Below are positions 55,101 through 61,968 of a DNA stretch of 64,000 nucleotides, one piece after another. The notes beneath the pieces are model-generated. The model was not told where the DNA came from. It was given only the letters and a program-made list of their open reading frames with translations, and ran no database searches. Position numbers and translations under genes: made by a program. Position 1 is the first letter of the stretch; each line of letters begins with the position of its first letter. Origin of the DNA: Nitrospirota bacterium (GTDB taxonomy: Bacteria; Nitrospirota; Thermodesulfovibrionia; Thermodesulfovibrionales; UBA6898); contig JACRMT010000010.1 in assembly GCA_016214855.1 (NCBI GenBank), positions 62,001-126,000 on the forward strand, written 5' to 3'.

Positions 55101-55502
55101 AATACGGTCACAACTGCTTCAAATGACCTCAATACCGTCTGTTTGAATTGTCATAATGGAATCCAGGCAACAGAGCGGGGCATTGCTGTTATTGCAGACA
55201 AATCATTCCATGTCAACGGTACACCGGATATTGCACTGCAGACAATTCAGGTTAAGTCAAAGAGCCAGCTCAGAGATGACATAACGACTGTCAATGAACT
55301 GAACAACAACTGGTCCCGTTCTGCCCTCAGCTACAAGGCGGGTGCAACACCGAACGATACTGCCATCAGCGCGCTGAACACGGGAACGATGTGGACGGCC
55401 GGGACCAGGACCTGTTCAAACGTTTCGTGTCATAACGGCAAAAATGTTGCATGGACAGAAAGCGTGAACTGCAGATCATGCCATACTCAACTGCCGCAGT
55501 AG
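52143..55502 (+). CDS. Large extracellular multiheme c-type cytochrome (24 heme motifs)
   Basis: A 1119-residue protein. A long signal sequence (about 1-41, ending FTTAAYGA) is followed by an FN3-like beta domain (about 42-140). Twenty-four heme motifs then run from residue about 173 to 1114. I count 18 CxxCH, five CX4CH (CSNVYCH, CNNLYCH, CSNTYCH, CNGIYCH, CSNVSCH) and one odd CX3CH (CSTQCH). The CX4CH motifs start repeated modules of the form CX4CH...PxWG...CxxCH, as in the Geobacter CxxxxCH/CxxCH family. There is no membrane anchor. It is probably exported and used for extracellular electron transfer. A GGGGGA lies upstream of the ATG. Confidence 0.9.
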   Translation: MKSGDSCFSALTELIKYSCHTAAALFFFIVTVSFTTAAYGANTTSVGTVTAEAVGTTAIRVFMPYTGDDNANNTYTVDYKTCAASTWTNWVTNAAHSASPYTTAISGLINNQCYTVRTTYTDSDGINGSNPQTIQISAGWDLTLLHNSNRFPGTTKWSGDWGTPTGQYGQIDCETCHTRTTANIKRVKDAVITAPNAPAQRFSAETAGQAPVFQSTTTPNGFGDDTAGHATSQKICEVCHSATSYHRYNTSGQTNLDHNNNTDCITCHPHSLGFKDASACNSCHGAPPGSGTDTNAPAVYAASHARHYNAVSGGLPSSYTSVANRSTAAGYVFDCGICHSNNNSDHLANQDGTVDLKLPTGGTYAPGSYTGGDNPLPPGSVTFKNSNGTCSNVYCHGNYPGSGKNATPTWGSAASSACGTCHNGSNSVSPTSGSHFVHAGSGEHDYACTMCHKGIIGGTGPSGYTVNDKAKHANGSIEWSFDPADMRVNNGSAAYSIASGTVSPSDGTIRTYGTCNNLYCHSIVQTSTGGALTPNSADYKPPVWGSTSVCNSCHDTGPGVHYYNNPAPAGAPWISSGSHSKHLSYIFTVTTTIAPGDWIDKCAVCHSTGNGSLDPNYCTKCHNGYPDPSHANGVINVRFADLFGGVAATYNDPTGAPANGFTNCSNTYCHSDGTSISTGTIPVNISPTWGAGAQACDSCHSGGTVTGPSYANGTPKKNSHNKHVVESGYACVDCHDLTVDASNNIPSFGLVYHLNKAYNVRGAKIAGYTFAANGGTCSTQCHSDGKGNYTAPAWGGLPMGCNSCHGFAPNSGAHASHIQNAGLLSQIYGSTEVVSNAASYAFGCGNCHPTNVANHGNGIVDLSLNPADGGTLKSRNSGPSVSGAGAALQCNGIYCHSNGMASPTFVQTPQWGSTFTAGACSGCHGNSPNSAGQPAGSPAHGLHVVGIHFDNIYNGTSGLAAAGTPVSASHGSAASSTTINCNICHYNTVTTASNDLNTVCLNCHNGIQATERGIAVIADKSFHVNGTPDIALQTIQVKSKSQLRDDITTVNELNNNWSRSALSYKAGATPNDTAISALNTGTMWTAGTRTCSNVSCHNGKNVAWTESVNCRSCHTQLPQ

Positions 55503-55543
55503 AATTGCGCAGGGAGCAGGAACTTACACGAACGTATTTGCGG

Positions 55544-55570
55544 CGGCTCAAGCCGGGTCAGGGCGCCCTG
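55544..55570. terminator. Two small hairpins between convergent genes
   Basis: CGGCT-CA-AGCCG (55544-55555) and the palindrome CAGGGCGCCCTG (55559-55570) lie between the ends of the cytochrome and mlaE genes. Neither is followed by a T-run, so termination is only a guess. Confidence 0.3.
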
Positions 55571-55615
55571 CCATCTGCCAAAGAAAACATGATTCGCTGA
55601 AGGTCCTGTTGTTGT

Positions 55616-56380
55616 TCAGGTGAAGTAGTAGAAGAGTGTCGTGAAGAAGAGATCGAAAATGATCACCAGGAAGATTGAGATGACGACCGAAGAGGTTGTT
55701 CTTCTTCCAACCTCTTCTGCCCCGCCCTCGACCTTGAACCCCTGGTAAGCGCCTACGATGGTTATCACAATGCCGAATGCCCATGCCTTGATCAGGCCGG
55801 TAAAGACATCCTTCACCAGAAGGGCATTCAGGGTCTGCTGGTAGTAGTTGTAGGCATTGATCTCCAAAACAGAGGTCGAGAGAAGAAAACCGCCCAGGAT
55901 GCCGATAACATCTGAGAGAATGGTGAGCGCAGGGACCATGACCATAAGCGCCAGAAGCTTCGGGCTTACCAGGAACCGCACAGGGTTTATGCCCATCGTG
56001 ATGAGCGCATCCACCTCTTCGGCAGCCTTCATCGAGCCGATCTCGGCAGCAAAGGCAGAACCGCTCCTTCCCGAAACAATGATCGCGGTCAGGATCGGGC
56101 TCAGTTCCCTGGTGAGCGAAACGCCTACAAGATTGGCAACATAGATCAGCGCACCAACCCGCTTCAGCTGGTACGCGGCCTGGAGGGCAAGGATGATGCC
56201 GACAAAAAAAGAGATGACCGCAACGATCGGTACAGAGTTGTATCCGGCCTTGACCATCTCGGAGATCGTGGCTTTGATGCGCACCGGCTTGCCCCTCAGC
56301 GGTGAGACGAATGTCCAGTAGAAGGAATTATTGATGATGCGCGAGGCATCGGTGATATCTTTCAGGATCGAGAAGGCCAT
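55616..56380 (-). CDS. mlaE: Lipid-transport ABC permease MlaE
   Basis: A 254-residue membrane permease. Motifs are PIVAVISFFVGIILALQAAY, GVSLTRELSPILTAIIVSGR, GSAFAAEIGSMKAAEEVDAL and GINPVRFLVSPKLLAL. It is the MlaE/YrbE partner for MlaF and MlaD, whose genes lie 7 kb away on the same strand. Here it follows a STAS protein by 19 bases in an operon that starts with an RsbU-type phosphatase. Confidence 0.93.
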   Translation of the reverse strand: MAFSILKDITDASRIINNSFYWTFVSPLRGKPVRIKATISEMVKAGYNSVPIVAVISFFVGIILALQAAYQLKRVGALIYVANLVGVSLTRELSPILTAIIVSGRSGSAFAAEIGSMKAAEEVDALITMGINPVRFLVSPKLLALMVMVPALTILSDVIGILGGFLLSTSVLEINAYNYYQQTLNALLVKDVFTGLIKAWAFGIVITIVGAYQGFKVEGGAEEVGRRTTSSVVISIFLVIIFDLFFTTLFYYFT

Positions 56381-56399
56381 TCAGGCTGCCATCACGATG

Positions 56400-56729
56400 T
56401 CAGCGGCTGATCGCATCGTCCAGATTTCCGCAGATCTCAAAGACCTTGTCAAGCCTCGAAAAACTGAATATGTCCATGATGGACTGGGGAAGTTCGGAGA
56501 ACTGCAGTCTGCCCTTGTACGCCTTCACATGCTTGAGGCCCTCGACAAAGGTCGCTATGCCGGAACTGTCAATATAGGATACGTCCTTAAAGTTGACGAT
56601 GAGCCGCTGAGGCTTGCTATTAATGACATTGAGCAGTTTTTCCCGCAGCACGGGCGATGAATGCATATCGATCTCACCGCTCAGCGAGATGACTGTATTA
56701 CCCTTATAGTCACCGATCTCACAATTCAT
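56400..56729 (-). CDS. STAS-domain anti-sigma-factor antagonist (RsbV/SpoIIAA-like)
   Basis: A 109-residue STAS protein. The phosphorylatable serine is in the classic loop DVSYIDSSGIATFVEGL. The N-terminal strand VISLSGEIDMHSSPVLREKL is typical of RsbV-type antagonists. It overlaps the RsbW-like kinase gene by 11 bases. Because mlaE follows, it could alternatively act as an MlaB-type subunit; the conserved Ser and the kinase and phosphatase neighbours favour a partner-switch role. Confidence 0.88.
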   Translation of the reverse strand: MNCEIGDYKGNTVISLSGEIDMHSSPVLREKLLNVINSKPQRLIVNFKDVSYIDSSGIATFVEGLKHVKAYKGRLQFSELPQSIMDIFSFSRLDKVFEICGNLDDAISR

Positions 56730-57141
56730 TGTTTCCCCCTGTCTGTTTCATGAGGAGCAGCCTGTTGCCCTTCGCTTTTTTGGGATCGAACTCAACCAGA
56801 TCAAAGACCCTTCTGATGAAATGCATGCCAAGACCGCCGGGTCTCACATCATCAAGATCCCGTCCCCGGATCTTTTCGGTATCGGCCTTCTCCCCGCTGT
56901 CCTCGATGATAATAGATATCTTTTTTCGCGAGAAGGCATATTTTACAACAATTCCCCTGGACGTGTCTCCACGGTACGCGTATTTGATCACATTGGAGCA
57001 GGCCTCATCTACCGCAAGCTTTATCCTGCCGGTCAGGTCCTCGTCAAGACCGCAGGTCATGCAAAACCGTGTTGTCACATCGCGAATAAGGCTGAGATAG
57101 CGCGGATGCGACTGGACCTTTATGGTCACGGCTGTCTTCAT
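56719..57141 (-). CDS. RsbW-like anti-sigma factor / serine kinase
   Basis: A 140-residue HATPase_c protein. The N-box is KLAVDEACSNVIKYAY and the G-box region is GGLGMHFIRRVFDLVEFD. It should bind a target (sigma factor or other protein) and phosphorylate the STAS antagonist encoded just downstream. It is coupled to the phosphatase gene by ATGA overlap. No sigma factor gene is adjacent. Confidence 0.9.
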   Translation of the reverse strand: MKTAVTIKVQSHPRYLSLIRDVTTRFCMTCGLDEDLTGRIKLAVDEACSNVIKYAYRGDTSRGIVVKYAFSRKKISIIIEDSGEKADTEKIRGRDLDDVRPGGLGMHFIRRVFDLVEFDPKKAKGNRLLLMKQTGGNNEL

Positions 57142-58442
57142 CCCACGCGCCTCAGTTCAACGATCGTAAGGTCATCTGCCCTATCTGCTTCGCCGGTAAA
57201 CCTGCTCACAAAATCGACAATAAGGTCGGTCAGGCGGTCCTCCTGCCTGTTGCCGGCAGCAAAGGCAACAACATCTTCAAAGCCGAGCCTTTTGCCTTCA
57301 CTGTTCTTCGCATCAAAAACACCGTCAGTCACCATAATCAGCCTGTCTCCCTGAGCAAGCATCAGTTCATGGACCGGATAGTCGATATCCATAATACCGA
57401 CAGGAGGCCCTCCCTCAAGGTCCATCACCTTCACCTCATTCGCTGTTACCCAAAGAAAAGGCGGATGACCTGCAACAGAGATTTTCACGCTGCCGGTCTG
57501 CATATCGGCAACAGCATACATGGCGGTCAGGAACATGCCTCTTGGCGTATTGGACATCTGCTGGTTCAGCCGGTTCATTACCAGTCCTGGGTCGTCATTG
57601 CCGTGCATCTGATACCTGAAATCGCTGATCGCCTTTGCCATGAAGAGCGCAGCAGAGACGCCCTTTCCGGAGATGTCGCCGATCAGCACCCCAAGCTTGC
57701 CCTGAACAGGCTCTTCAAAGTCATAAAGGTCGCCGCCCACATGCTTTGCAGGAAGCGTAAATCCTGAAACTCTCAGAATGCCTTTTTCATATACCGGCAG
57801 CGGAGGCAAAAAGCTCCTCTGGATCGTTGCCGCAAGTTCAAGCTCCTGTTTGAGCCGCTCTTTTTCGAGCGACTCGCGGTGAAAGACCGCATTTTCCATG
57901 GCAACCGCTATCTGCCTGCAGAGGGCCTGGAATATCTCAAGATCATAGTCAGAGAAGGTATCCCTGCCAAGAGGATTCAGAATCTCGGCAACGCCGATCA
58001 AACCGGATCTGCCTACCAGAGGCACAGCGATCATGCCCCTCGTTATAAAACCTGTTTTGGTGTCAGCCTCGCTCGAATGGCGGTGATCATCCGCTGCCTT
58101 CCCGACGACAACCGGCTCAAGGTTCCGGGCAACCCAGCCGGCAATGCCTTCTCCAAGCCCGAGGGTTACATGCTTTTTGAGGATCTCCCCGCTCTCTCCA
58201 TCGCTGCTGAGCGCAACCTCGAACTCAAGCCTTTCGGTCTTTTTGTTGTACACAAGGATCGAGCAGGCGTCAGCATGCATAACTTCCTTCGCCTTTTCCA
58301 TGACCAGACCGATCAGTTCATTAAAGTCGAGCGTGGACGAGATGATGGAGGAAACATCCATGAGCAGCCGCAGGTCTTCAACCTTCTGCTCCATGCTTTT
58401 CAGATACTCTTCTGCCGTGGTCAACGAGCGCTTCTCTTTCAT
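57138..58442 (-). CDS. GAF-SpoIIE phosphatase (RsbU-like)
   Basis: A 434-residue protein. An N-terminal coiled coil (1-30) precedes a GAF domain (about 35-175; DACSILVYNKKTERLEFEVA) and a PP2C/SpoIIE domain (about 200-430) with AKHVGGDLYDFEEP, LIGDISGKGVSAALFMA and DRLIMVTDGVFDA. It should dephosphorylate the STAS protein in response to a signal sensed by GAF. It is the first gene of the rsbU-W-V-mlaE operon. Confidence 0.9.
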   Translation of the reverse strand: MKEKRSLTTAEEYLKSMEQKVEDLRLLMDVSSIISSTLDFNELIGLVMEKAKEVMHADACSILVYNKKTERLEFEVALSSDGESGEILKKHVTLGLGEGIAGWVARNLEPVVVGKAADDHRHSSEADTKTGFITRGMIAVPLVGRSGLIGVAEILNPLGRDTFSDYDLEIFQALCRQIAVAMENAVFHRESLEKERLKQELELAATIQRSFLPPLPVYEKGILRVSGFTLPAKHVGGDLYDFEEPVQGKLGVLIGDISGKGVSAALFMAKAISDFRYQMHGNDDPGLVMNRLNQQMSNTPRGMFLTAMYAVADMQTGSVKISVAGHPPFLWVTANEVKVMDLEGGPPVGIMDIDYPVHELMLAQGDRLIMVTDGVFDAKNSEGKRLGFEDVVAFAAGNRQEDRLTDLIVDFVSRFTGEADRADDLTIVELRRVG

Positions 58443-58451
58443 CGTTCTTAT

Positions 58452-58480
58452 GGAATACCAGATTTCCAGAACGTTTTCAA
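58452..58480 (-). promoter_or_regulatory. Candidate promoter of the rsbU-W-V-mlaE operon
   Basis: On the minus strand TTGAAA (58480-58475), a 17-bp spacer, then TATTCC (58457-58452). The expected transcription start is about three bases before the ATG at 58442, leaving no room for a Shine-Dalgarno. Confidence 0.4.
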
Positions 58481-58549
58481 GGAAAATGCGCCATTTACTG
58501 TTGTCAATGGCTGTGCAGGAGTAGTAAAATCCCTGTGATTGGAGGGATG

Positions 58550-59023
58550 ATGATAAAACTGTTCAACTGGGCATTAGACAAAGAAAAAGAGCGGCGGGTC
58601 TCTGTCCTTCAGAAGGTCCACCTCTTCAAGGGACTGCGCCGCAACCTCCTCATGAAACTTCTTGTGGATCTCGTTGAAAAGGAATATGAACCAGGCGAGG
58701 TCATCTTCTCAGAAGGAGAGATCGGCAAGGCCTTATACATTATTCTGAGCGGTTCTGTTTCAATAACGAAGAAGTGCGGGGAAACCCATTCGGTCCTTGC
58801 CGAACTGCCCGCAGGATCATATTTTGGAGAGCTTGCACTGATCGATCAGATGCCGCGTTTTGCGACTGCGGCGGCAGTGGAAAGGACAACACTTCTTATC
58901 ATGTATAAATCGTATTTCGATGACCTCATCAAGGGGAGCCCGGCTATCTCGTCGCGGGTGCTGCTGAATCTTGTCGGACTTCTCTCTGCGTATGTACGAA
59001 AGAACCATGAAGAAAGAAACTGA
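58550..59023 (+). CDS. Cyclic-nucleotide-binding domain protein
   Basis: A 157-residue protein, nearly all one Crp-type effector domain. It shows LFKGLRRNLLMKLL, EYEPGEVIFSEGEIGKALYI, and the cassette AGSYFGELALIDQMPRFATA. There is no DNA-binding domain. The start is ATG at 58550 with GGAGGG (58541-58546) upstream; a GTG at 58535 and an ATG at 58547 are in frame. It overlaps the AI-2E-type transporter gene by 17 bases and probably regulates it or the channel downstream. Confidence 0.85.
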   Translation: MIKLFNWALDKEKERRVSVLQKVHLFKGLRRNLLMKLLVDLVEKEYEPGEVIFSEGEIGKALYIILSGSVSITKKCGETHSVLAELPAGSYFGELALIDQMPRFATAAAVERTTLLIMYKSYFDDLIKGSPAISSRVLLNLVGLLSAYVRKNHEERN

Positions 59024-60113
59024 CAACGAGCTGCTGAAGGAGATAGCAAAGGTCCACCACCGGATGCCGCACTGGGTGATCGGCCTGCTACTGACAGGGC
59101 TGCTTGCCGTCACAGCGTACTATACGGCAAGTCTTCTGGTTTTGCTTCTCATATCCGGCATCCTCGCCTATCTGCTCAGCAATGTCATCAAGCGGATCGA
59201 ATACCTCGGCATAAAAAGGACTGTTGCCGTTGCAGCAGTATATTTCAGCGCAGGCATTCTGCTCATAGCCGCTGACCTTATTCTTATCCCCTGCCTTCAG
59301 CAGGAGACAAAGAACCTCACCGAAAGACTGCCTGAGATCACGCAGCAGGCAGAAAGCACCTTTGTAGACCTGCGCGGCTATCCCTTTGCCGGGGATATGA
59401 TCGACAAGATCCTGAGCGGTCTTGCGCAGCCGGGCCACCTGCTCTCAAAAATGCTGAACATGTCTGATCTGTTCAGTCAGGCGGCATCTGTTGCCTTTGC
59501 CATGATCCTCATCCCGTTCTTTGTTTTTTTTATCCTCAAGGACTGGCCTGACATGCTCAGAAAGATCATGCGCTTGATCCCATCTGCGTTTGTGGAGACA
59601 TCGGTCGCAGCCTTTTCAGAGATCAACATACTTGCCGGCAGTTATCTGAGGGGACTTGCTATAGAATGTTCTTCAGTAGGGGCCATGGCCGCCATCGGCC
59701 TCGGCCTGTTGGGCGTCAACTACCCGGTAACATTAGGCATCGTAACTGCAGCCGCAAACGTGATCCCGTACATCGGTCCGATCATCTCCTGCCTGATCGC
59801 CTGTCTTATAGCCTTTATCCAGTTCAAGAGCGCAGGTGCGGTCCTGAACGTGGTTCTCCTCTATACCGGCGTCAAGCTCCTTGATGACTTTCTGGTCCAG
59901 CCGCTGACCATAGGCAGGAGCGTCAAGCTGCACCCCATGCTCCTGATCATCACTATACTTGCGGGTCAGAAGCTCTTCGGCATTATCGGCATGGTACTGG
60001 CAGTTCCGGCTGTCACGATCGCCCAGAAGGTCGTGGTCATTTTTCTCGAAGACAGACGGAACAGCACGGCGCAGCCCGAGGCATTAGCGCATTCTCACGA
60101 AATAATCATTTAA
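59007..60113 (+). CDS. AI-2E family (PerM/TqsA) membrane transporter
   Basis: A 368-residue protein with about eight membrane helices. Family features are the N-terminal helix pair (WVIGLLLTGLLAVTAYYT), the central FAMILIPFFVFFILKDWPDM, and the C-terminal YIGPIISCLIACLIAF and GVKLLDDFLVQPLTIGRSVK. Members export small molecules or ions; AI-2 export is proven only for a few. The ATG at 59007 lies inside the end of the upstream gene; an in-frame start at 58971 is less likely. Confidence 0.85.
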   Translation: MKKETDNELLKEIAKVHHRMPHWVIGLLLTGLLAVTAYYTASLLVLLLISGILAYLLSNVIKRIEYLGIKRTVAVAAVYFSAGILLIAADLILIPCLQQETKNLTERLPEITQQAESTFVDLRGYPFAGDMIDKILSGLAQPGHLLSKMLNMSDLFSQAASVAFAMILIPFFVFFILKDWPDMLRKIMRLIPSAFVETSVAAFSEINILAGSYLRGLAIECSSVGAMAAIGLGLLGVNYPVTLGIVTAAANVIPYIGPIISCLIACLIAFIQFKSAGAVLNVVLLYTGVKLLDDFLVQPLTIGRSVKLHPMLLIITILAGQKLFGIIGMVLAVPAVTIAQKVVVIFLEDRRNSTAQPEALAHSHEIII

Positions 60114-60122
60114 TATAGACGC

Positions 60123-61145
60123 ATGCATCTTTTCAAGGAAAGACAGAGCACATTCAGCGAACTGCGAAAGAAGTTTATCTTTGCCGTGGTACTCGTCGCT
60201 CTTGTCGCATCCTTCGGCACTGCAGGGTACATGCTGATCGAAGGCTGGAATTTCATTGATGCATTGTACATGACAGTCATCACCCTTGCCAGCGTCGGCT
60301 TCAAAGAGATCCATGACCTTTCCGTTTTCGGCAGGATCTTTACGATCATCATCATCATCGGCGGTGTTGCTACGGTCGCCTATGCGCTCAGCGCAGGGGC
60401 CAAGATCATCCTCGAAGGAGAATTACAGGAAGTTTACGGGAGGCGCAGATTGGAAAAGAAGATCAGGGAACTGAAGAACCATTACATTGTCTGCGGATAC
60501 GGCAGGATGGGCAAGATCATCTGCAGGGAGCTTCGCGAAAAGAATATCAAATTCGTGATCGTCGAAAAGATCCCTGATGTTCACCGGGAGGACGAAGATC
60601 TCCTGATCTTTCCCGGCGATGCGACCAAAGATGAGGTATTGAAGGAACTCGGCATAGAAAAGGCAAAAGGCCTCGTCACTGTTCTTCCCACCGATGCCGA
60701 GAACCTTTTCGTCGTGTTAAGCGCCCGGGGCCTGAACCCGGACCTTTTCATTGTGGCACGCGCCGGCGAGGAAGGCTCAGAGAAAAAACTGGTCCGCGCA
60801 GGCGCAGATAAGGTCGTCTCGCCATATCACATCGGCGGTCTCAGGATCGCCCATACCGTGCTCAAACCTGCTGTGGTGGACTTTATCGAATTCGCCACCA
60901 AAAGCGGCAACATAGACCTCCAGATGGAGGAGGTGCTTATAAAGGAGTCTTCAGATCTTGTCGGAAAGTCGCTCGACGAATGCGGCATCGGAAGAGAACT
61001 GGGCATTATTATCGTTGCCATCAAAAAGCCGAACGGCGAGATGAAGTTCAACCCCACATTTAAAAGCGCAATAAAGACCGGCGACACGCTCATCGCCCTT
61101 GGCGAGAGCTCCAAACTCAAGAATCTTGAAGTGATGGCATCATAA
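60123..61145 (+). CDS. Two-helix potassium channel with RCK (TrkA-N/TrkA-C) domains
   Basis: A 340-residue protein of MthK-like layout. TM1 is about 17-40, the pore loop about 45-62, TM2 about 68-95, RCK-N about 115-235 ([18 protein letters not shown]) and RCK-C about 255-335. The selectivity filter region reads TLASVGFKE rather than the canonical TVGYGD or TVGFGD, so selectivity is uncertain. It starts nine bases after the AI-2E gene ends, and the three-gene run begins with the cyclic-nucleotide-binding protein. Confidence 0.87.
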   Translation: MHLFKERQSTFSELRKKFIFAVVLVALVASFGTAGYMLIEGWNFIDALYMTVITLASVGFKEIHDLSVFGRIFTIIIIIGGVATVAYALSAGAKIILEGELQEVYGRRRLEKKIRELKNHYIVCGYGRMGKIICRELREKNIKFVIVEKIPDVHREDEDLLIFPGDATKDEVLKELGIEKAKGLVTVLPTDAENLFVVLSARGLNPDLFIVARAGEEGSEKKLVRAGADKVVSPYHIGGLRIAHTVLKPAVVDFIEFATKSGNIDLQMEEVLIKESSDLVGKSLDECGIGRELGIIIVAIKKPNGEMKFNPTFKSAIKTGDTLIALGESSKLKNLEVMAS

Positions 61146-61174
61146 GTTCATCACACCATAAAACGGAGGATACA

Positions 61175-61765
61175 ATGAAAAAGACTTTATTTATTACGTT
61201 CTTGCTGGTAATGCTCTCTGGACTCTCGGGCTGCGGGTATAACACCATGCAGGCAAACGAAGAGGCTGTGAAGGCTGCCTGGGGAGATGTGGAAGCATCG
61301 TATCAGAGAAGGAACGATCTTATCCCCAATCTTGTAGAGGTCGTAAAAGGTTATGCCAAGCATGAGAAAGATACACTTCAGGCAGTGACCGAAGCACGCG
61401 CAAAAGTGGGAACCATCCAGGCATCCAAGGATATTCTCAATGACCCCAAGGCATTGACCCAGTTCCAGGAGGCTCAGGGCGCCATGTCCAGCGCTCTTTC
61501 CCGTTTGATGGTCGTTGTCGAGAAATACCCTGAACTGAAGGCAAACCAGAACTTTCTGGACCTGCAGCACCAGCTTGAGGGGACTGAAAACCGGATCAAT
61601 GTTGCCCGCACCCGCTTCAACAAGTCTGTCGAGACCTTCAATGTTTCGATCAGGATATTCCCGAACAGCCTTACGAACTCCCTGCTGTTGCACCTGAAAC
61701 AGCGGGAGGCTTTCAAGGCTGAGGCAGGCGCGGAGAAGGCTCCGAAGGTTGAGTTCAATAAATAG
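61175..61765 (+). CDS. lemA: LemA-family lipoprotein
   Basis: A 196-residue protein. The signal and lipobox (LSGLSGC) are followed by the LemA domain: [48 protein letters not shown]-like helices and [20 protein letters not shown]. LemA proteins form helical bundles at the envelope; function is poorly known. It is typically followed by TPM-domain genes, as here. GGAGG precedes the ATG. Confidence 0.92.
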   Translation: MKKTLFITFLLVMLSGLSGCGYNTMQANEEAVKAAWGDVEASYQRRNDLIPNLVEVVKGYAKHEKDTLQAVTEARAKVGTIQASKDILNDPKALTQFQEAQGAMSSALSRLMVVVEKYPELKANQNFLDLQHQLEGTENRINVARTRFNKSVETFNVSIRIFPNSLTNSLLLHLKQREAFKAEAGAEKAPKVEFNK

Positions 61766-61861
61766 ACACATGAAGACCAATAGAAGAGCTTCTCGTTCGA
61801 TTTCAGAATAACAACTGACGAATGACAACAGAGAGGATAGCAGTGCTGTCGGCGGACAAAT

Positions 61862-61965
61862 CCTCCCCTTTCCAAGGGGAGGCTAGGTGGGGTATTGGTA
61901 AATTATCACAATACCTCCCCCAACCCTGCCTAAGGCACCTACTTTTGGTCCGTGGAAAGGAGGGG
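61862..61965. repeat. MITE-like hairpin repeat element upstream of the TPM gene
   Basis: A ~104-bp element with near-inverted ends, CCTCCCCTTTCC (61862-61873) and GGAAAGGAGGGG (61954-61965). Internal stems are CCTCCCCTT/AAGGGGAGG (61862-61882) and GGTATTG/CAATACC. It contains GCCTAAGGCACCTACTTTTGG, the reverse complement of the core found in both units at 43381-43473. Its right arm supplies the AGGAGG just before the TTG at 61969. Confidence 0.7.
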
Positions 61966-61968
61966 CTA

